Counted from the first letter of the stretch, positions 1 to 8,299 are shown. The stretch is 13,378 bases of DNA from PALSA-1355 sp041499515 (GCA_041499515.1 JBGQKM010000168.1:1-13378); one strand, 5' to 3'. Translations and numbers: made by a program. The notes: generated from the sequence alone by a model not told the origin.

Positions 1-2474
1 ACCGCACTCCCGCGACACCAACAGTGACAGTTAACGGCGGCGACTGTCAGCGAGGCTTTTGCCCGGCGATTGGATTTACCTTCAAGAACATTCTGACCGG
101 CAATCTGACCGTGGGTTTTATTCTGGGCGCGCTGTTCAACGCGCCGCTGGCTTTTGCCAGCTCGATGCCGGATTGGCTGGGCATCTTCCGGCAGTTGAGC
201 ATCAGCGAGCAGTTTCGCGACTTTTCCGGCGGCGTGGTCAGCTTTGCGAGCGTCGGATATTTTCTGTCCATCGTGGCGTTGATGCTCTATGTCAGCGTGG
301 TGCTCATCGGCCGTCGACACTGGCGCGGCGGCAACGAAGGCCGCTCGGCGGCGGCCCACTATGCCGTGCGGTTTCTGGCGCTGGTGCTGGCCGTGATCTC
401 GCTGAGCGTGTTTCTTTCGCGCCACGACCGGTTGCGTTTCGACGCGACCAGCGAAAAGCTCAATTCCTTGTCCCCCGAAAGCCGCGAGCTGATCGCGAAA
501 CTCGACGCGAAACATCCGGTGGTGATCGAGTATTTCGTCAGCCCCAACGTGCCCGAGAACTTCGTGCAAACCCGGCTCAATCTGCTCTCGACTCTGCGCG
601 AGTTTCAGGCCTTGGGCCAGGGCAAGATCGAGGTGATCCGCCACGAGGTCGAGCCGTTCAGCGAAGAAGCGACCCGGGCCGAGCAGCAGTTCGGCATTCG
701 GCCCATGACGGTCGACTGGCGCACGCGCGGAACCCACTCGCGGGACGAGATCTTCTTGGGCCTGGCATTCACCTGCGGTTTGGACAAGGTCGTGATTCCG
801 TCTCTCGATCGCGGCATTCCGGTGGAATATGAGGTGGTGCGCTCGATCGCCACGGTCAGCCAGCAGAAGCGCCGCAAGCTGGGCGTGCTGACGACCGACG
901 CCAAGCTGTTCGCAACCTTCGACATGCAAACCTTCCAGCCGGGCCGCAACGAACAGATCATCGACGAATTGCAGAAACAATACGACGTGGTGCAGGTCGA
1001 CCCGGCCAATCCCATCACGGAGACCTACGACGTGCTGTTGGCCGTGCAGCCCTCGTCGTTGGGTCCGGGCCAAATGGAAAATTTCATCGCCGCGGTGAAG
1101 CGTGGACAGCCGACCGCGGTTTTCGAGGATCCGTTTCCCTGGATCAATCCCGAGGTGCCCGGCACCAGCGCTCCGAAACAGCCCCCCGGAGCCGGCAACC
1201 CGTTCACGCAGCGCACGCCGCCACAGCCCAAGGGCGACATCACCCTGCTTTGGAAACTGCTGGGGGTCGACTTCTCGGGCGCCAACGTCGTCTGGCAAAG
1301 CTACAATCCCTATCCCAAGCTGGGCGCCATTCCGCACGAATGGGTGTTTATCGACCAAGGCTGCGGCGCCAAGGAGCCGTTCAACCTCCGCGACCCGATC
1401 AGCGCGAAGTTGCAGCAGGTGCTCTACCTGTTTCCCGGCTCGGTGGCGGGTTTGAATTCCTCCTCGCTGACGTTCACCGAATTGGTTTCGACCGGCGATC
1501 ACACGGGCACGATCCGCTTCGATCAGTTGATGGAGCGCAGCATGATGGGGCAGCCGCGCATGAACCCGGACATTCCGCTGCTGGAACGCCCGACCAATGA
1601 CAAGTACGTGCTGGCGGCCCAGATCCACGGGACGCTGAAGCCTGACGCGATGCCGATGTCCGACAAGCCGGCCGCCCCACAGCAGGCCGCCGCGGACCAG
1701 GATGCACAGGCGGACGACAAGCCCGAGGCGGCGAAACCGGCCGAGAGCCAGCCGGACGAGGCGCCGTCAGCCGAGACCAAGCCGGCCGACGCGAAGCCGG
1801 CCGAGGCAACACCCACTGAGACCAAGCCGGTCGAGGCGCCCAAGACCGACGGCAAAATCAACGTGGTGGTGGTTGCCGATATTGACTGCCTGTATGGGGC
1901 ATTCTTCCAGTTGCGTGCCCGGGGGGACGAGCCGGAGGACGAGTTCGATTTTCATTTCGACAATGTGCCGTTCGTGCTCAACGTGCTGGACGTGTTGGCC
2001 GGCGACGAGCGTTTTGTCGGCATTCGCACGCGTCGGCCGTCGCACCGCACGTTGACCAAGGTGAGCGACAGCACGGATAAATTCCGCAAGCATGCCGACG
2101 AGGTGCGCGAGAAGTATTTGAAGGATTTCGAACAGGCGCGGACCAAGGCGCAGAAAGAGTTCGACGACAAAATGGCCGCGCTGAAAAAGCGCGAGGGGAT
2201 CAATCGGCAGCAGGCGACCATCGAAATCCTCACGGCGCAGCAGGACGGCCAGCGGAAGCTGGATATCAAGGTCGAACAACTCAAGAAACAACGCGACGCC
2301 GAAGTCAAGAAATCGCAGCGCGATCTGGAGATGGCCATCGGCAAAGTCCAGGACAGTTACAAGCTGTGGGCCGTGTTGCTGCCGCCGATTCCGCCGTTGC
2401 TGGTGGCCCTGTTCGTGTTCTTCAACCGCCGCGCCGGCGAGCGCGAGGGAGTTTCCAAGGCTCGCCTCCGATAG
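1..2474 (+). CDS. ABC-2 permease C-terminus fused to GldG-like ABC auxiliary protein (5' partial)
   Basis: Probable membrane and extracytoplasmic part of a Gld-type ABC exporter; the substrate is unknown. The frame is open to base 3 with no stop, so the protein starts outside the window; the GTG at 24 is only the first start-like codon. Counting from it, residues 25-47 and 71-97 are hydrophobic segments separated by a loop reading LSISEQFRDFSGGV, which resembles the last helices of GldF-like ABC-2 permeases. A third segment (about 115-132) precedes the GldG/ABC_transp_aux region, including LNSLSPESRELI and a strand-rich stretch to about 540. A Pro/Ala/Glu/Lys linker with AKPAE-type repeats (about 543-611) follows, then a return to the folded domain, a charged coiled coil (about 680-775) and a C-terminal membrane helix (781-800) with a basic tail. 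A DUF4340 gene follows on the same strand, as is common for this system. The family assignment is from recognised sequence features; the fusion is read directly from the single frame. Confidence 0.85.
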   Translation, partial: RTPATPTVTVNGGDCQRGFCPAIGFTFKNILTGNLTVGFILGALFNAPLAFASSMPDWLGIFRQLSISEQFRDFSGGVVSFASVGYFLSIVALMLYVSVVLIGRRHWRGGNEGRSAAAHYAVRFLALVLAVISLSVFLSRHDRLRFDATSEKLNSLSPESRELIAKLDAKHPVVIEYFVSPNVPENFVQTRLNLLSTLREFQALGQGKIEVIRHEVEPFSEEATRAEQQFGIRPMTVDWRTRGTHSRDEIFLGLAFTCGLDKVVIPSLDRGIPVEYEVVRSIATVSQQKRRKLGVLTTDAKLFATFDMQTFQPGRNEQIIDELQKQYDVVQVDPANPITETYDVLLAVQPSSLGPGQMENFIAAVKRGQPTAVFEDPFPWINPEVPGTSAPKQPPGAGNPFTQRTPPQPKGDITLLWKLLGVDFSGANVVWQSYNPYPKLGAIPHEWVFIDQGCGAKEPFNLRDPISAKLQQVLYLFPGSVAGLNSSSLTFTELVSTGDHTGTIRFDQLMERSMMGQPRMNPDIPLLERPTNDKYVLAAQIHGTLKPDAMPMSDKPAAPQQAAADQDAQADDKPEAAKPAESQPDEAPSAETKPADAKPAEATPTETKPVEAPKTDGKINVVVVADIDCLYGAFFQLRARGDEPEDEFDFHFDNVPFVLNVLDVLAGDERFVGIRTRRPSHRTLTKVSDSTDKFRKHADEVREKYLKDFEQARTKAQKEFDDKMAALKKREGINRQQATIEILTAQQDGQRKLDIKVEQLKKQRDAEVKKSQRDLEMAIGKVQDSYKLWAVLLPPIPPLLVALFVFFNRRAGEREGVSKARLR

Positions 2475-2561
2475 CCAAAAGAAAAGCAACGCGAACTCGG
2501 CCGGCCCGGCTCGAACGGCGGCGCGTTTCGTGGCCTGGACCGCCGGGAGCAAAAGTCAGTC

Positions 2562-2568
2562 AGGAAGG
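2562..2568 (+). promoter_or_regulatory. Shine-Dalgarno site of the DUF4340 gene
   Basis: AGGAAGG lies 7 nt before the ATG at 2576. It is one of the few clear ribosome binding sites in the window and decides the start against an upstream in-frame extension that overlaps the preceding gene. Confidence 0.6.
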
Positions 2569-2575
2569 AAGTCCC

Positions 2576-4285
2576 ATGCAAGACAAAGAAAACCGCAAAA
2601 CACTCACGTTTCTATTGGTGGCCGCCATGGCGCTGCTCGTGGCCTGGGAGCCTTGGCGCCCGGCACCCATGGCCACCGATGCGCCGGCGGACGTCGGCCA
2701 GAAACTCTTTCCCGACTTCCAGAACCCATTGGCCGCCAAGAGTCTCGAGATCGTGAGCTTCGACGAAGACACCGCGTCGCTGAGCGATTTCAGAGTGGCG
2801 CAGGTGGGCGGGGTGTGGTCGATTCCTTCGCACAGCGACTATCCGGCCGATGCCGCCGACCACATGGCCCAAGCCGCCACGGCACTGCTGGACGTCGAGA
2901 TTCTCAACCTGGCCAGCAACAAGCCGGGCGATCAGGAACTCTACGGCGTGATCGCGCCCGATGCCAAGCTTCGTCCGGGCATGGTTGGCGTCGGCCTGCG
3001 GATCACGGTCAAGGACGACAAAGACCGGGTGTTGGCCGACCTGGTGATCGGCAAAGAAGTCAAGGACCAGCCCGCGCAACGCTACGTGCGCCGCGCCGAC
3101 CGCGACCAGATTCTTTTGGTCAACGTCAAGACCGACAAGTTTTCGACCAAATTCGAAAACTGGATCGAAAAGAATCTCTTGAAGCTCAATGCCTTCGACG
3201 TGCGGCAACTCGAGCTCAACGATTATTCGCTGTCCGAAAGCCTGACCAACCAAGGCGTGAGACTGCTGATCCATAAACGCAGCCGGATGAAGCTGGGCTA
3301 TGACGACGCCAAATCGGCTTGGAGCCTGTTGGACATGGCCGAATTCGATCCCAAGGGCGAGCCGGTCCCCGCCAAGCTGGAAGACGACGAGGAGCTCAAC
3401 TCCGAAAAACTAAACACCCTCAAAACGGCCTTGAACGACTTGCAAATCGTCGACGTGCAACGCAAGCCCAAGGGACTCAGCCAGGATTTGCGGGCCAGCG
3501 AAGAACTGGTCAAGGATAACGAGGCGCAGATGTCGCTGGTCGAGCGGGGCTTCTACCCGGTCGGCGAAAACAACGAAATCTATTCCAGCGAGGGCGAAGT
3601 CACCTGCACGACCAAGGACGGAGTGCGCTACGTGCTGCGCTTCGGCCGTCTGGCCGGAGGCGAGGAGACCAAAAGCGAAAAGAAGCCGGACGAGAAAGAA
3701 AAGAGCAGCCCGGCCCTGAATCGCTACTTGCTCGTGATGGCCCAGTTCGACGAATCCCAGATCGCCCAGCCGGAACTCGAAACCGTGCCGGGCGAGGATC
3801 AGCCGGCCGATGGGACAAAACCGGCGGAAGACAAACCGACGGAAGACAAACCGGCTGACGCAAAAGGCGACGACGAAAAAGTGCCCGAGAAGAAAACCGC
3901 CGACGACGAAACGAAAGCCGAAACGCCGGTAGCCAAAGACAAGGCGGCCGCGGAAGAAAAGCCGGAAGCGAAGGGCGAGGCCAAGCCGGCCACTCCGGAC
4001 GAAGAGAAGCGGATTGCCATTCAAAAAGAAAACAAGCGCAAGCAGGACTCCTACGACAGCGCGATCAAAAAAGGCCAGGATCGCGTCAAGGAGCTCAACG
4101 AACGCTTCGCCGATTGGTACTACGTCATCTCCGACGACGTGTACAAAAAGATTCACTTGGGCCGCAGCGAGATCGTGAAGAAGAAAGAAACCAAGGAAGT
4201 CGCGGAACCCAAGTCGGGCGGCCTGGGCGAACTGAAGGAGCTCGAAAAAGGGCTCAAGCCCGATCCGGAAGCACCGCAAAAGTAA
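2576..4285 (+). CDS. DUF4340 domain-containing membrane-anchored protein
   Basis: This 569-aa protein is of the DUF4340 type, usually encoded beside GldG-like ABC auxiliary proteins; its biochemical role is unknown. The ATG at 2576 is chosen for its AGGAAGG ribosome site and because it gives a classic N-terminal anchor: short charged leader, hydrophobic residues 10-24, then an exported region. The core (about residues 45-380) includes the typical stretches FRVAQVGGVWSIPS and LLKLNAFDVRQLELNDYSL. A low-complexity segment rich in Lys, Glu, Asp, Pro and Ala (about 360-490, with DKPTEDKPAD repeats) follows, then a last folded piece containing FADWYYVISDDVYKKIHLG. It starts 101 nt after the GldG-like gene and probably shares its transcript. 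The next gene is convergent. The long open frames on its complementary strand are composition artefacts. Confidence 0.85.
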   Translation: MQDKENRKTLTFLLVAAMALLVAWEPWRPAPMATDAPADVGQKLFPDFQNPLAAKSLEIVSFDEDTASLSDFRVAQVGGVWSIPSHSDYPADAADHMAQAATALLDVEILNLASNKPGDQELYGVIAPDAKLRPGMVGVGLRITVKDDKDRVLADLVIGKEVKDQPAQRYVRRADRDQILLVNVKTDKFSTKFENWIEKNLLKLNAFDVRQLELNDYSLSESLTNQGVRLLIHKRSRMKLGYDDAKSAWSLLDMAEFDPKGEPVPAKLEDDEELNSEKLNTLKTALNDLQIVDVQRKPKGLSQDLRASEELVKDNEAQMSLVERGFYPVGENNEIYSSEGEVTCTTKDGVRYVLRFGRLAGGEETKSEKKPDEKEKSSPALNRYLLVMAQFDESQIAQPELETVPGEDQPADGTKPAEDKPTEDKPADAKGDDEKVPEKKTADDETKAETPVAKDKAAAEEKPEAKGEAKPATPDEEKRIAIQKENKRKQDSYDSAIKKGQDRVKELNERFADWYYVISDDVYKKIHLGRSEIVKKKETKEVAEPKSGGLGELKELEKGLKPDPEAPQK

Positions 4286-4287
4286 AC

Positions 4288-4341
4288 CGGGCGTCGAGAG
4301 GCCACGCCCGCCTGAGCACGCTCGCGCCGGCACGATCCGGC
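4288..4341. terminator. Two GC-rich hairpins between convergent genes (weak terminator candidate)
   Basis: CGGGCGT (4288-4294) pairs with ACGCCCG (4304-4310) across a 9-nt loop, and a second stem GCCGG/CCGGC follows at about 4326-4341. They sit in the 57-nt gap between the convergent DUF4340 and DUF971 genes. No U-tract follows on either strand, so intrinsic termination is only a guess from position. Confidence 0.3.
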
Positions 4342-4342
4342 G

Positions 4343-4666
4343 TCAAGCCGATACGACGGTCCCCAATTCGCGCAAAAACTCCAGCGTGAAAATCCCCGTG
4401 TCGTGGCCGTCGCTGAAGGCGATCGAATAGGCGTAATTGCCCACCGGTTTCATACCCAATATCTTCAGCGGGCGAGCCTCGGCCAGCGAGAGCACTTGCA
4501 GGCCGTGGGTCGGCTCGGGCGGCTTGGCTCGTTTCTCGCGGCAAGTGGCGCAGGGGCACGCCGCGCGCAGTGCCGAAAAAGTGCTCTCGCGCTGCTGGCC
4601 GTCGCTCCACTCGATCCACAGCCGGTCGCCGCCGCGGAGCTCGAGTTTGTTGGGTCGCAGATCCAT
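4343..4666 (-). CDS. DUF971 / GBBH-like N-terminal domain protein
   Basis: A 107-aa stand-alone DUF971 (gamma-butyrobetaine hydroxylase-like N-terminal) domain. It shows the family pattern: an early LRGGDRLWIEWSDG strand pair, the cysteine cluster CPCATC (C37, C39, C42) followed by basic REKR, and the C-terminal core VGNYAYSIAFSDGHDTGIF followed by a helix. The Cys cluster suggests metal binding, but the function of single-domain members is unsettled. The domain also occurs fused to or near Mrp/ApbC-type iron-sulfur proteins (general knowledge, not seen here). It is the last gene of a four-gene minus-strand operon, 38 nt after the class V aminotransferase gene. No clear Shine-Dalgarno sequence precedes the ATG. 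Length is normal for the family. Confidence 0.85.
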   Translation of the reverse strand: MDLRPNKLELRGGDRLWIEWSDGQQRESTFSALRAACPCATCREKRAKPPEPTHGLQVLSLAEARPLKILGMKPVGNYAYSIAFSDGHDTGIFTLEFLRELGTVVSA

Positions 4667-4704
4667 CGGCCGATGCGTCGCTTTCGTTCTTGAGGCTAAC
4701 CCGC

Positions 4705-5964
4705 TTATCCCAATGCTTCTAGCGCGGCCAGTAGCCGCTCGATTTCCGCACTCGTGTTATAGTGCAGCAGCCCCAGGCGCACGAGCCCCGCCGGCTCCAG
4801 CCCCAGCGCCTCGGTCAACTGCAGGGCGTAGAAATTCCCGTGCCAGGCAAAAATGCCGTGGGCCGCCAGATGGTCGGCCAGCGCAAGCGGCGAGAGCCGG
4901 CGGTGTGTGATCGAAACCGTGGGCACGCGCTGGTCGAACCGTGCCGGATCGGTGATGCCCCAGATGCGCACGCTGGGCAACGCGGCCAGCCCGGCGATCA
5001 GTTGGCCGCACAATTGCCTCTCGTAGCAGCCGATTTCTCGAAACGCCGCGACCAGGGCGGCCCGGCGGTCGACGGCCTCGGGCGCGCTGCGCCTTCCCAA
5101 ATCGGCCAGATAGTTGATCGCCTCCAGCGCGCCGGCGATGCCCTCGTGGTTTTGCGTTCCGGTCATCCATTTGTCCGGCAGCGTGTCGGCGGCGGGTCGA
5201 ACCTTGTAAGCCTCAAGCGCGTCGAGCAATTCTCTCCGGCCCCACAGCAGGCCCACGTGCGGCCCGAAAAACTTGTACGCCGAGCAGGCCAGATAGTCGC
5301 AATCCCAAGCCGTGACGTCCACCAGCGCGTGCGGGGCATAGTGCACGGCGTCCAGAAAAACCTGGCTCCCCACGGCGTGCGCCCAGCGGCAGATGTCGGC
5401 CACCGGATTGATCGTGCCCACGGCGTTCGAGGCGCAACCGACGGCCACCAGCCGCGTGCGCGTCGAAAGTTTTTCGCGCAATTGATCCAGCTCCAGCGTG
5501 CAATCGTCGGAGCGCAGGTCGACATAGTGCACCCTCGCGCCGGCGTCACGCGCCGCCAAGACCCAGGGGGTCACGTTGGCATCGTGATCCAAGCGGGTCA
5601 CGATCACCTCGTCGCCGGCACGCCAGGTGCGCGCCAGCGCCCGGCTGAAGGCGAAGGTGAGCGTCGTCATGTTGGCGCCGAAGATCGTCGCTTCTGCTGA
5701 AGCGGCGCCCAACAGATCGGCCACGGCCTGGTGGGCCGCCTCCAACAGCGCGTCGCTGGCGCGGCTGGTCGCGAATCGGCCGCCGTGGTTGGCATTGGTC
5801 TCGCTCATGTAACGGCCCACCGCTCGGATCACGCGATCCGGCACCTGGCTGCCGGCCGGGCCGTCCAGATAAACGGCCGGCCCATCATCAAACGGCCGCC
5901 CCAGCGCCGGAAACTGATCGCGACACCACTCGACCGGAAACGTTTTGGATGCCAATGCGGACAT
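4705..5964 (-). CDS. Cysteine desulfurase-like protein (class V aminotransferase fold, TIGR01976 type)
   Basis: A 419-aa PLP-dependent fold-type I enzyme of the 'cysteine desulfurase-like' (TIGR01976) group, whose substrate is unknown. Landmarks: VYLDGPAGSQVP (31-42), NANHGGRF (57-64), LDHDANVTPW with PLP-stacking H127 (125-134), FLDAVHYAPH with PLP-pyridine D205, and the SAYKFFGP motif carrying the Schiff-base lysine K231; the C-terminus has RLGLLHYNT. In true SufS/NifS desulfurases a late loop carries the catalytic cysteine. Here the region FAWHGNFYALQL (372-383) has no cysteine, so desulfurase activity is doubtful. I chose the ATG at 5964; a TTG at 5985 would add seven residues. The gene lies 27 nt after the DUF1445 gene and 38 nt before the DUF971 gene, consistent with one operon. 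Confidence 0.85.
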   Translation of the reverse strand: MSALASKTFPVEWCRDQFPALGRPFDDGPAVYLDGPAGSQVPDRVIRAVGRYMSETNANHGGRFATSRASDALLEAAHQAVADLLGAASAEATIFGANMTTLTFAFSRALARTWRAGDEVIVTRLDHDANVTPWVLAARDAGARVHYVDLRSDDCTLELDQLREKLSTRTRLVAVGCASNAVGTINPVADICRWAHAVGSQVFLDAVHYAPHALVDVTAWDCDYLACSAYKFFGPHVGLLWGRRELLDALEAYKVRPAADTLPDKWMTGTQNHEGIAGALEAINYLADLGRRSAPEAVDRRAALVAAFREIGCYERQLCGQLIAGLAALPSVRIWGITDPARFDQRVPTVSITHRRLSPLALADHLAAHGIFAWHGNFYALQLTEALGLEPAGLVRLGLLHYNTSAEIERLLAALEALG

Positions 5965-5991
5965 ACGCCGATGTACCTCGCCCAAAAATCC

Positions 5992-6804
5992 TCAAGACAC
6001 GACTTCCTGATCCGAATCGCGCCAGTCGGTGACGAACATGCACCCAGGGCTGTGCGCGATCGCAAACTCGCAACGCGCCTGGCAGAGTGCCAGTTGCGGC
6101 GTCACCCCGCAAGCCCAAAACACGGGCACTTCGCCCGGGTGCACCGTCACCGGGTCGCCGAACTCGGGTCGTGCCAGGTCGCGAATGCCCAGGGCCGCCG
6201 GATCGCCCACGTGCACCGGTGCGCCGTGCATCGTGGGATACCGGCTCGTGATCGCGATCACGCGCTCGAGCGCCTCGGGCCGATAAGGCCGCATGCTCAC
6301 CACCAGCTCGCCCGCAAAACGCCCGGCGCGCTGGCAGGGGCGCGACGTGCGATACATGGGCACGTTGCGGCCCTCGGACAAATGTCGCACCGGCAGGCCC
6401 TCGCGCAGCAAAGCATTCTCGAACGTGAACGAGCAGCCGAGCAAGAAACTTACCAGATCGTCGCGCCACCATCGGCCGACGTCGGTCGGCTCGAGCGCTT
6501 CGGGTTGTCCCCGGCGAAACACGCGATAACGGGGCAGATCGCGGCACAAATCGGCCGCGGGCGCCGCGGCGCGCGGCTCGGGATCGCCCGGCGCCGTTTG
6601 TACCAACAGCGGACAGGGGCGCGGATTGAGCCGGCAGAACTCGGCGAAGTCGGCCGCGTCATCCGCCGGCAAGATCACCAGGTTGGCCTGCACGAACCCC
6701 CGCGCCAGCCCAGCCGTGGGACCGGTCCACCGCCCGGCGCGAAACGCCGCCCGCAGCTCGGCCGGAGCCATGCCCGAGAGTTCGTCGAGCGTCATGGGTT
6801 GCAT
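5992..6804 (-). CDS. Putative hydro-lyase, DUF1445 / D-glutamate cyclase-like family
   Basis: A 270-aa member of the DUF1445 (UPF0317, YcsI-like) family. Related mitochondrial proteins are D-glutamate cyclases making 5-oxo-D-proline; bacterial members are annotated as putative hydro-lyases and their substrate is mostly untested. Conserved pieces visible: GPTAGLARGFVQANLVILP (28-46), FLLGCSFTFENAL (120-132), NVPMYRT (147-153), MHGAPVHVGDP (192-202), PVFWACGVTPQ (227-237) and SPGCMFVTD (252-260). Length is normal. The start could be the ATG at 6804 or the one at 6795, which forms an ATGA overlap with the stop of the upstream ligase gene. Such overlap suggests translational coupling, and the later start would give 267 aa. 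Neither start has a good Shine-Dalgarno sequence. Confidence 0.85.
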   Translation of the reverse strand: MQPMTLDELSGMAPAELRAAFRAGRWTGPTAGLARGFVQANLVILPADDAADFAEFCRLNPRPCPLLVQTAPGDPEPRAAAPAADLCRDLPRYRVFRRGQPEALEPTDVGRWWRDDLVSFLLGCSFTFENALLREGLPVRHLSEGRNVPMYRTSRPCQRAGRFAGELVVSMRPYRPEALERVIAITSRYPTMHGAPVHVGDPAALGIRDLARPEFGDPVTVHPGEVPVFWACGVTPQLALCQARCEFAIAHSPGCMFVTDWRDSDQEVVS

Positions 6805-8111
6805 CGTTCGTCGACGAACCGTTTGCCTTTGCCCTCGACGCGCGGCAGACTACCGGCCGGCACCGCCTGGACTTCTACTTTCAAACCCAGCCGCAAGCGC
6901 AATTCGGTCGCCACGCGCGTGGGATCGTTGAGGTGGTCTTCGATCTCGACCATCAAATGGTCCATCTCGCGCTGCTTGCGAACCGTCATCCGATACTCGA
7001 CCACTTCCGGAAAGCTTCGCAGCACTTGTTCGACCGAACTGGGAAACACGTTGACCCCGCGAATGACCATCATGTCGTCGGCGCGGCTGAGCACTCCGCC
7101 CGGCAGGAACACGAAACGGTTGGGCCCGGGATGTTGCCAACTGGGTCGCACCAGATCTCCGGTGCGATAGCGAACCGTGGGGCTGCCGGCGCGGCCCAAA
7201 TTAGTCAGCACCAGTTCGGCCAGTTCGCCCTCGGCGGCCGGCGCGCCGGTTTCGACCGAGAGAAACTCGGCGATGAAATCGTTTTCGTTCACGTACAATC
7301 CCGCGCCTTGCCGGTCGCCATAGCCCCAGGGCCCGACCTCGGTGGCCCCCGCGTGATCCAGCACGCGGGCTCTCCAGGCCGCCACGATTCGGGCGCGAAT
7401 CGCCGGCTCCGAGCCGCCCGGCTCGCCCGCCAGAATCATCTGCCGGACCTCCAAGTCGCCGACGTCGATTTGATTGTCCGCGGCGACTTCGGCCAGGTGC
7501 AGGGCATAGCTGGGCGTGCAAAAGATGGCGGTCGCTCGGCTGCTGCGCAACAATTCCAAACGGGCCAGCGTGTTCAGGCCTCCGCCCGGCACGACCAGGC
7601 AGCCGCGCGCGCAGGCGGCGTCGAAGGCACTCCAGAAACCGACGAAGGGTCCGAATGAAAAAGCCATGAACACGCGATCGCCCCGTTCGATGTCGGCCGC
7701 GTCGAGCACGAATTGCCAGCAGTCGATCCACCAGGCCCAATCCTCGGCCGTGTCGAGCACGACCAGCGGACGGCCGCGCGTGCCGGACGTCTGATGGAAT
7801 CGCGTGTAGTGCTCCAGCGGAAAGGTCAGGTTGGCGGCCAGCTCGCCCGACGGGCGCGAGCTGAGCAGTTCGTCCTTGAAGGTGAACGGCAACTCGTGCA
7901 ATGCGTCGAGCGACGCCAGCGGTCCATCGGCGGCTTGCAATTCGAGCGCGGAAATCCGCGCGAGTTTTTCGGCATAAAAACGATTCTGCGGCAGGATGGC
8001 CCGCAGCAGACAGTTGAGGCGCGCCCGCTGCCGCTCTGTCAGCTCGGCTCGGTCGAGCGCCTCGATCTGGCGCCGTTCTTCGTGGGTCGTGGTGATCATG
8101 TCTTCAATCAT
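6792..8111 (-). CDS. Phenylacetate-CoA ligase-like (PaaK-type) adenylate-forming enzyme
   Basis: A 439-aa adenylate-forming acyl-CoA ligase resembling PaaK, which activates a carboxylic acid as acyl-AMP and transfers it to CoA. Motifs: nucleotide loop QTSGTRGRP (107-115), GATEVGPWGY (255-264), YRTGDL (315-320), hinge region SRADDMMVIRGVNVFPSSVE (342-361), and a C-terminal lobe ending in VEGKGKR, whose lysines are placed to serve as the catalytic Lys. Length fits the PaaK family (about 430-440). I chose the ATG at 8111; an ATG at 8099 is also possible, and the open frame further upstream runs through a palindromic repeat and is unlikely to be coding. It is the first gene of a four-gene minus-strand operon. 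No phenylacetate degradation (paaABC) genes are near, so the acid substrate is probably something else. Confidence 0.85.
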   Translation of the reverse strand: MIEDMITTTHEERRQIEALDRAELTERQRARLNCLLRAILPQNRFYAEKLARISALELQAADGPLASLDALHELPFTFKDELLSSRPSGELAANLTFPLEHYTRFHQTSGTRGRPLVVLDTAEDWAWWIDCWQFVLDAADIERGDRVFMAFSFGPFVGFWSAFDAACARGCLVVPGGGLNTLARLELLRSSRATAIFCTPSYALHLAEVAADNQIDVGDLEVRQMILAGEPGGSEPAIRARIVAAWRARVLDHAGATEVGPWGYGDRQGAGLYVNENDFIAEFLSVETGAPAAEGELAELVLTNLGRAGSPTVRYRTGDLVRPSWQHPGPNRFVFLPGGVLSRADDMMVIRGVNVFPSSVEQVLRSFPEVVEYRMTVRKQREMDHLMVEIEDHLNDPTRVATELRLRLGLKVEVQAVPAGSLPRVEGKGKRFVDERCNP

Positions 8112-8166
8112 AAGTCCGGCGGCGCACCGGGGCCAGCGGGCCGGGCCGAAGGCATCGCAATTGACC

Positions 8167-8254
8167 GTTGGAAAAATGGGACAGGCACCTCGCGTCCGCA
8201 CTGTTTTGTGCGCCCTTCCTTTGACCGACTCGGAGGCGAGTCCCATTTTTCAAC
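8167..8254. repeat. Palindromic GAAAAATGGGAC element (REP/MITE-like)
   Basis: The left arm 8167-8182 (GTTGGAAAAATGGGAC) and right arm 8240-8254 (GTCCCATTTTTCAAC) are inverted copies differing by one extra G. Pairing continues inward after a 6-nt bulge (AGGCAC, left): CTCGCGTCCG (8189-8198) against CGGAGGCGAG (8231-8240) in reverse. The middle is an unpaired loop of about 30 nt. It occupies the divergent gap between the ligase operon and the MFS gene. From memory, GAAAAATGGGACAGGCAC-type palindromes are frequent in planctomycete intergenic DNA and look like REP or small non-autonomous mobile elements; this cannot be verified here. Confidence 0.65.
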
Positions 8255-8293
8255 CGTCTGCGAACAGGGCTGCGTTTCGGCCGACCGGCTTGG

Positions 8294-8299
8294 TAGAAT
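8294..8299 (+). promoter_or_regulatory. Possible -10 box for the MFS gene
   Basis: TAGAAT lies 70 nt before the MFS ATG, in the context GGTAGAATG. The -35 position (TGCGTT at 8271-8276 with a 17-nt spacer) is poor. It is a candidate only. Confidence 0.25.

Noticed and set aside
1650..1855. Tandem AAGCCGGCCGA-type repeats, considered as a CRISPR or regulatory repeat array
   Set aside because: They are in-frame codons of an Ala/Lys/Pro/Glu linker with irregular spacing and no spacers.
3410..4333. 307-codon open frame on the minus strand opposite the DUF4340 gene
   Set aside because: The translation is a Phe/Arg/Val-rich shadow of the Lys/Glu/Pro linker; the plus-strand protein is recognisable and has a ribosome site.
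5731..7170. 479-codon plus-strand frame
   Set aside because: It lies antisense to two recognised minus-strand genes and has the His/Arg/Gln/Gly-rich look of antisense GC-rich coding DNA.
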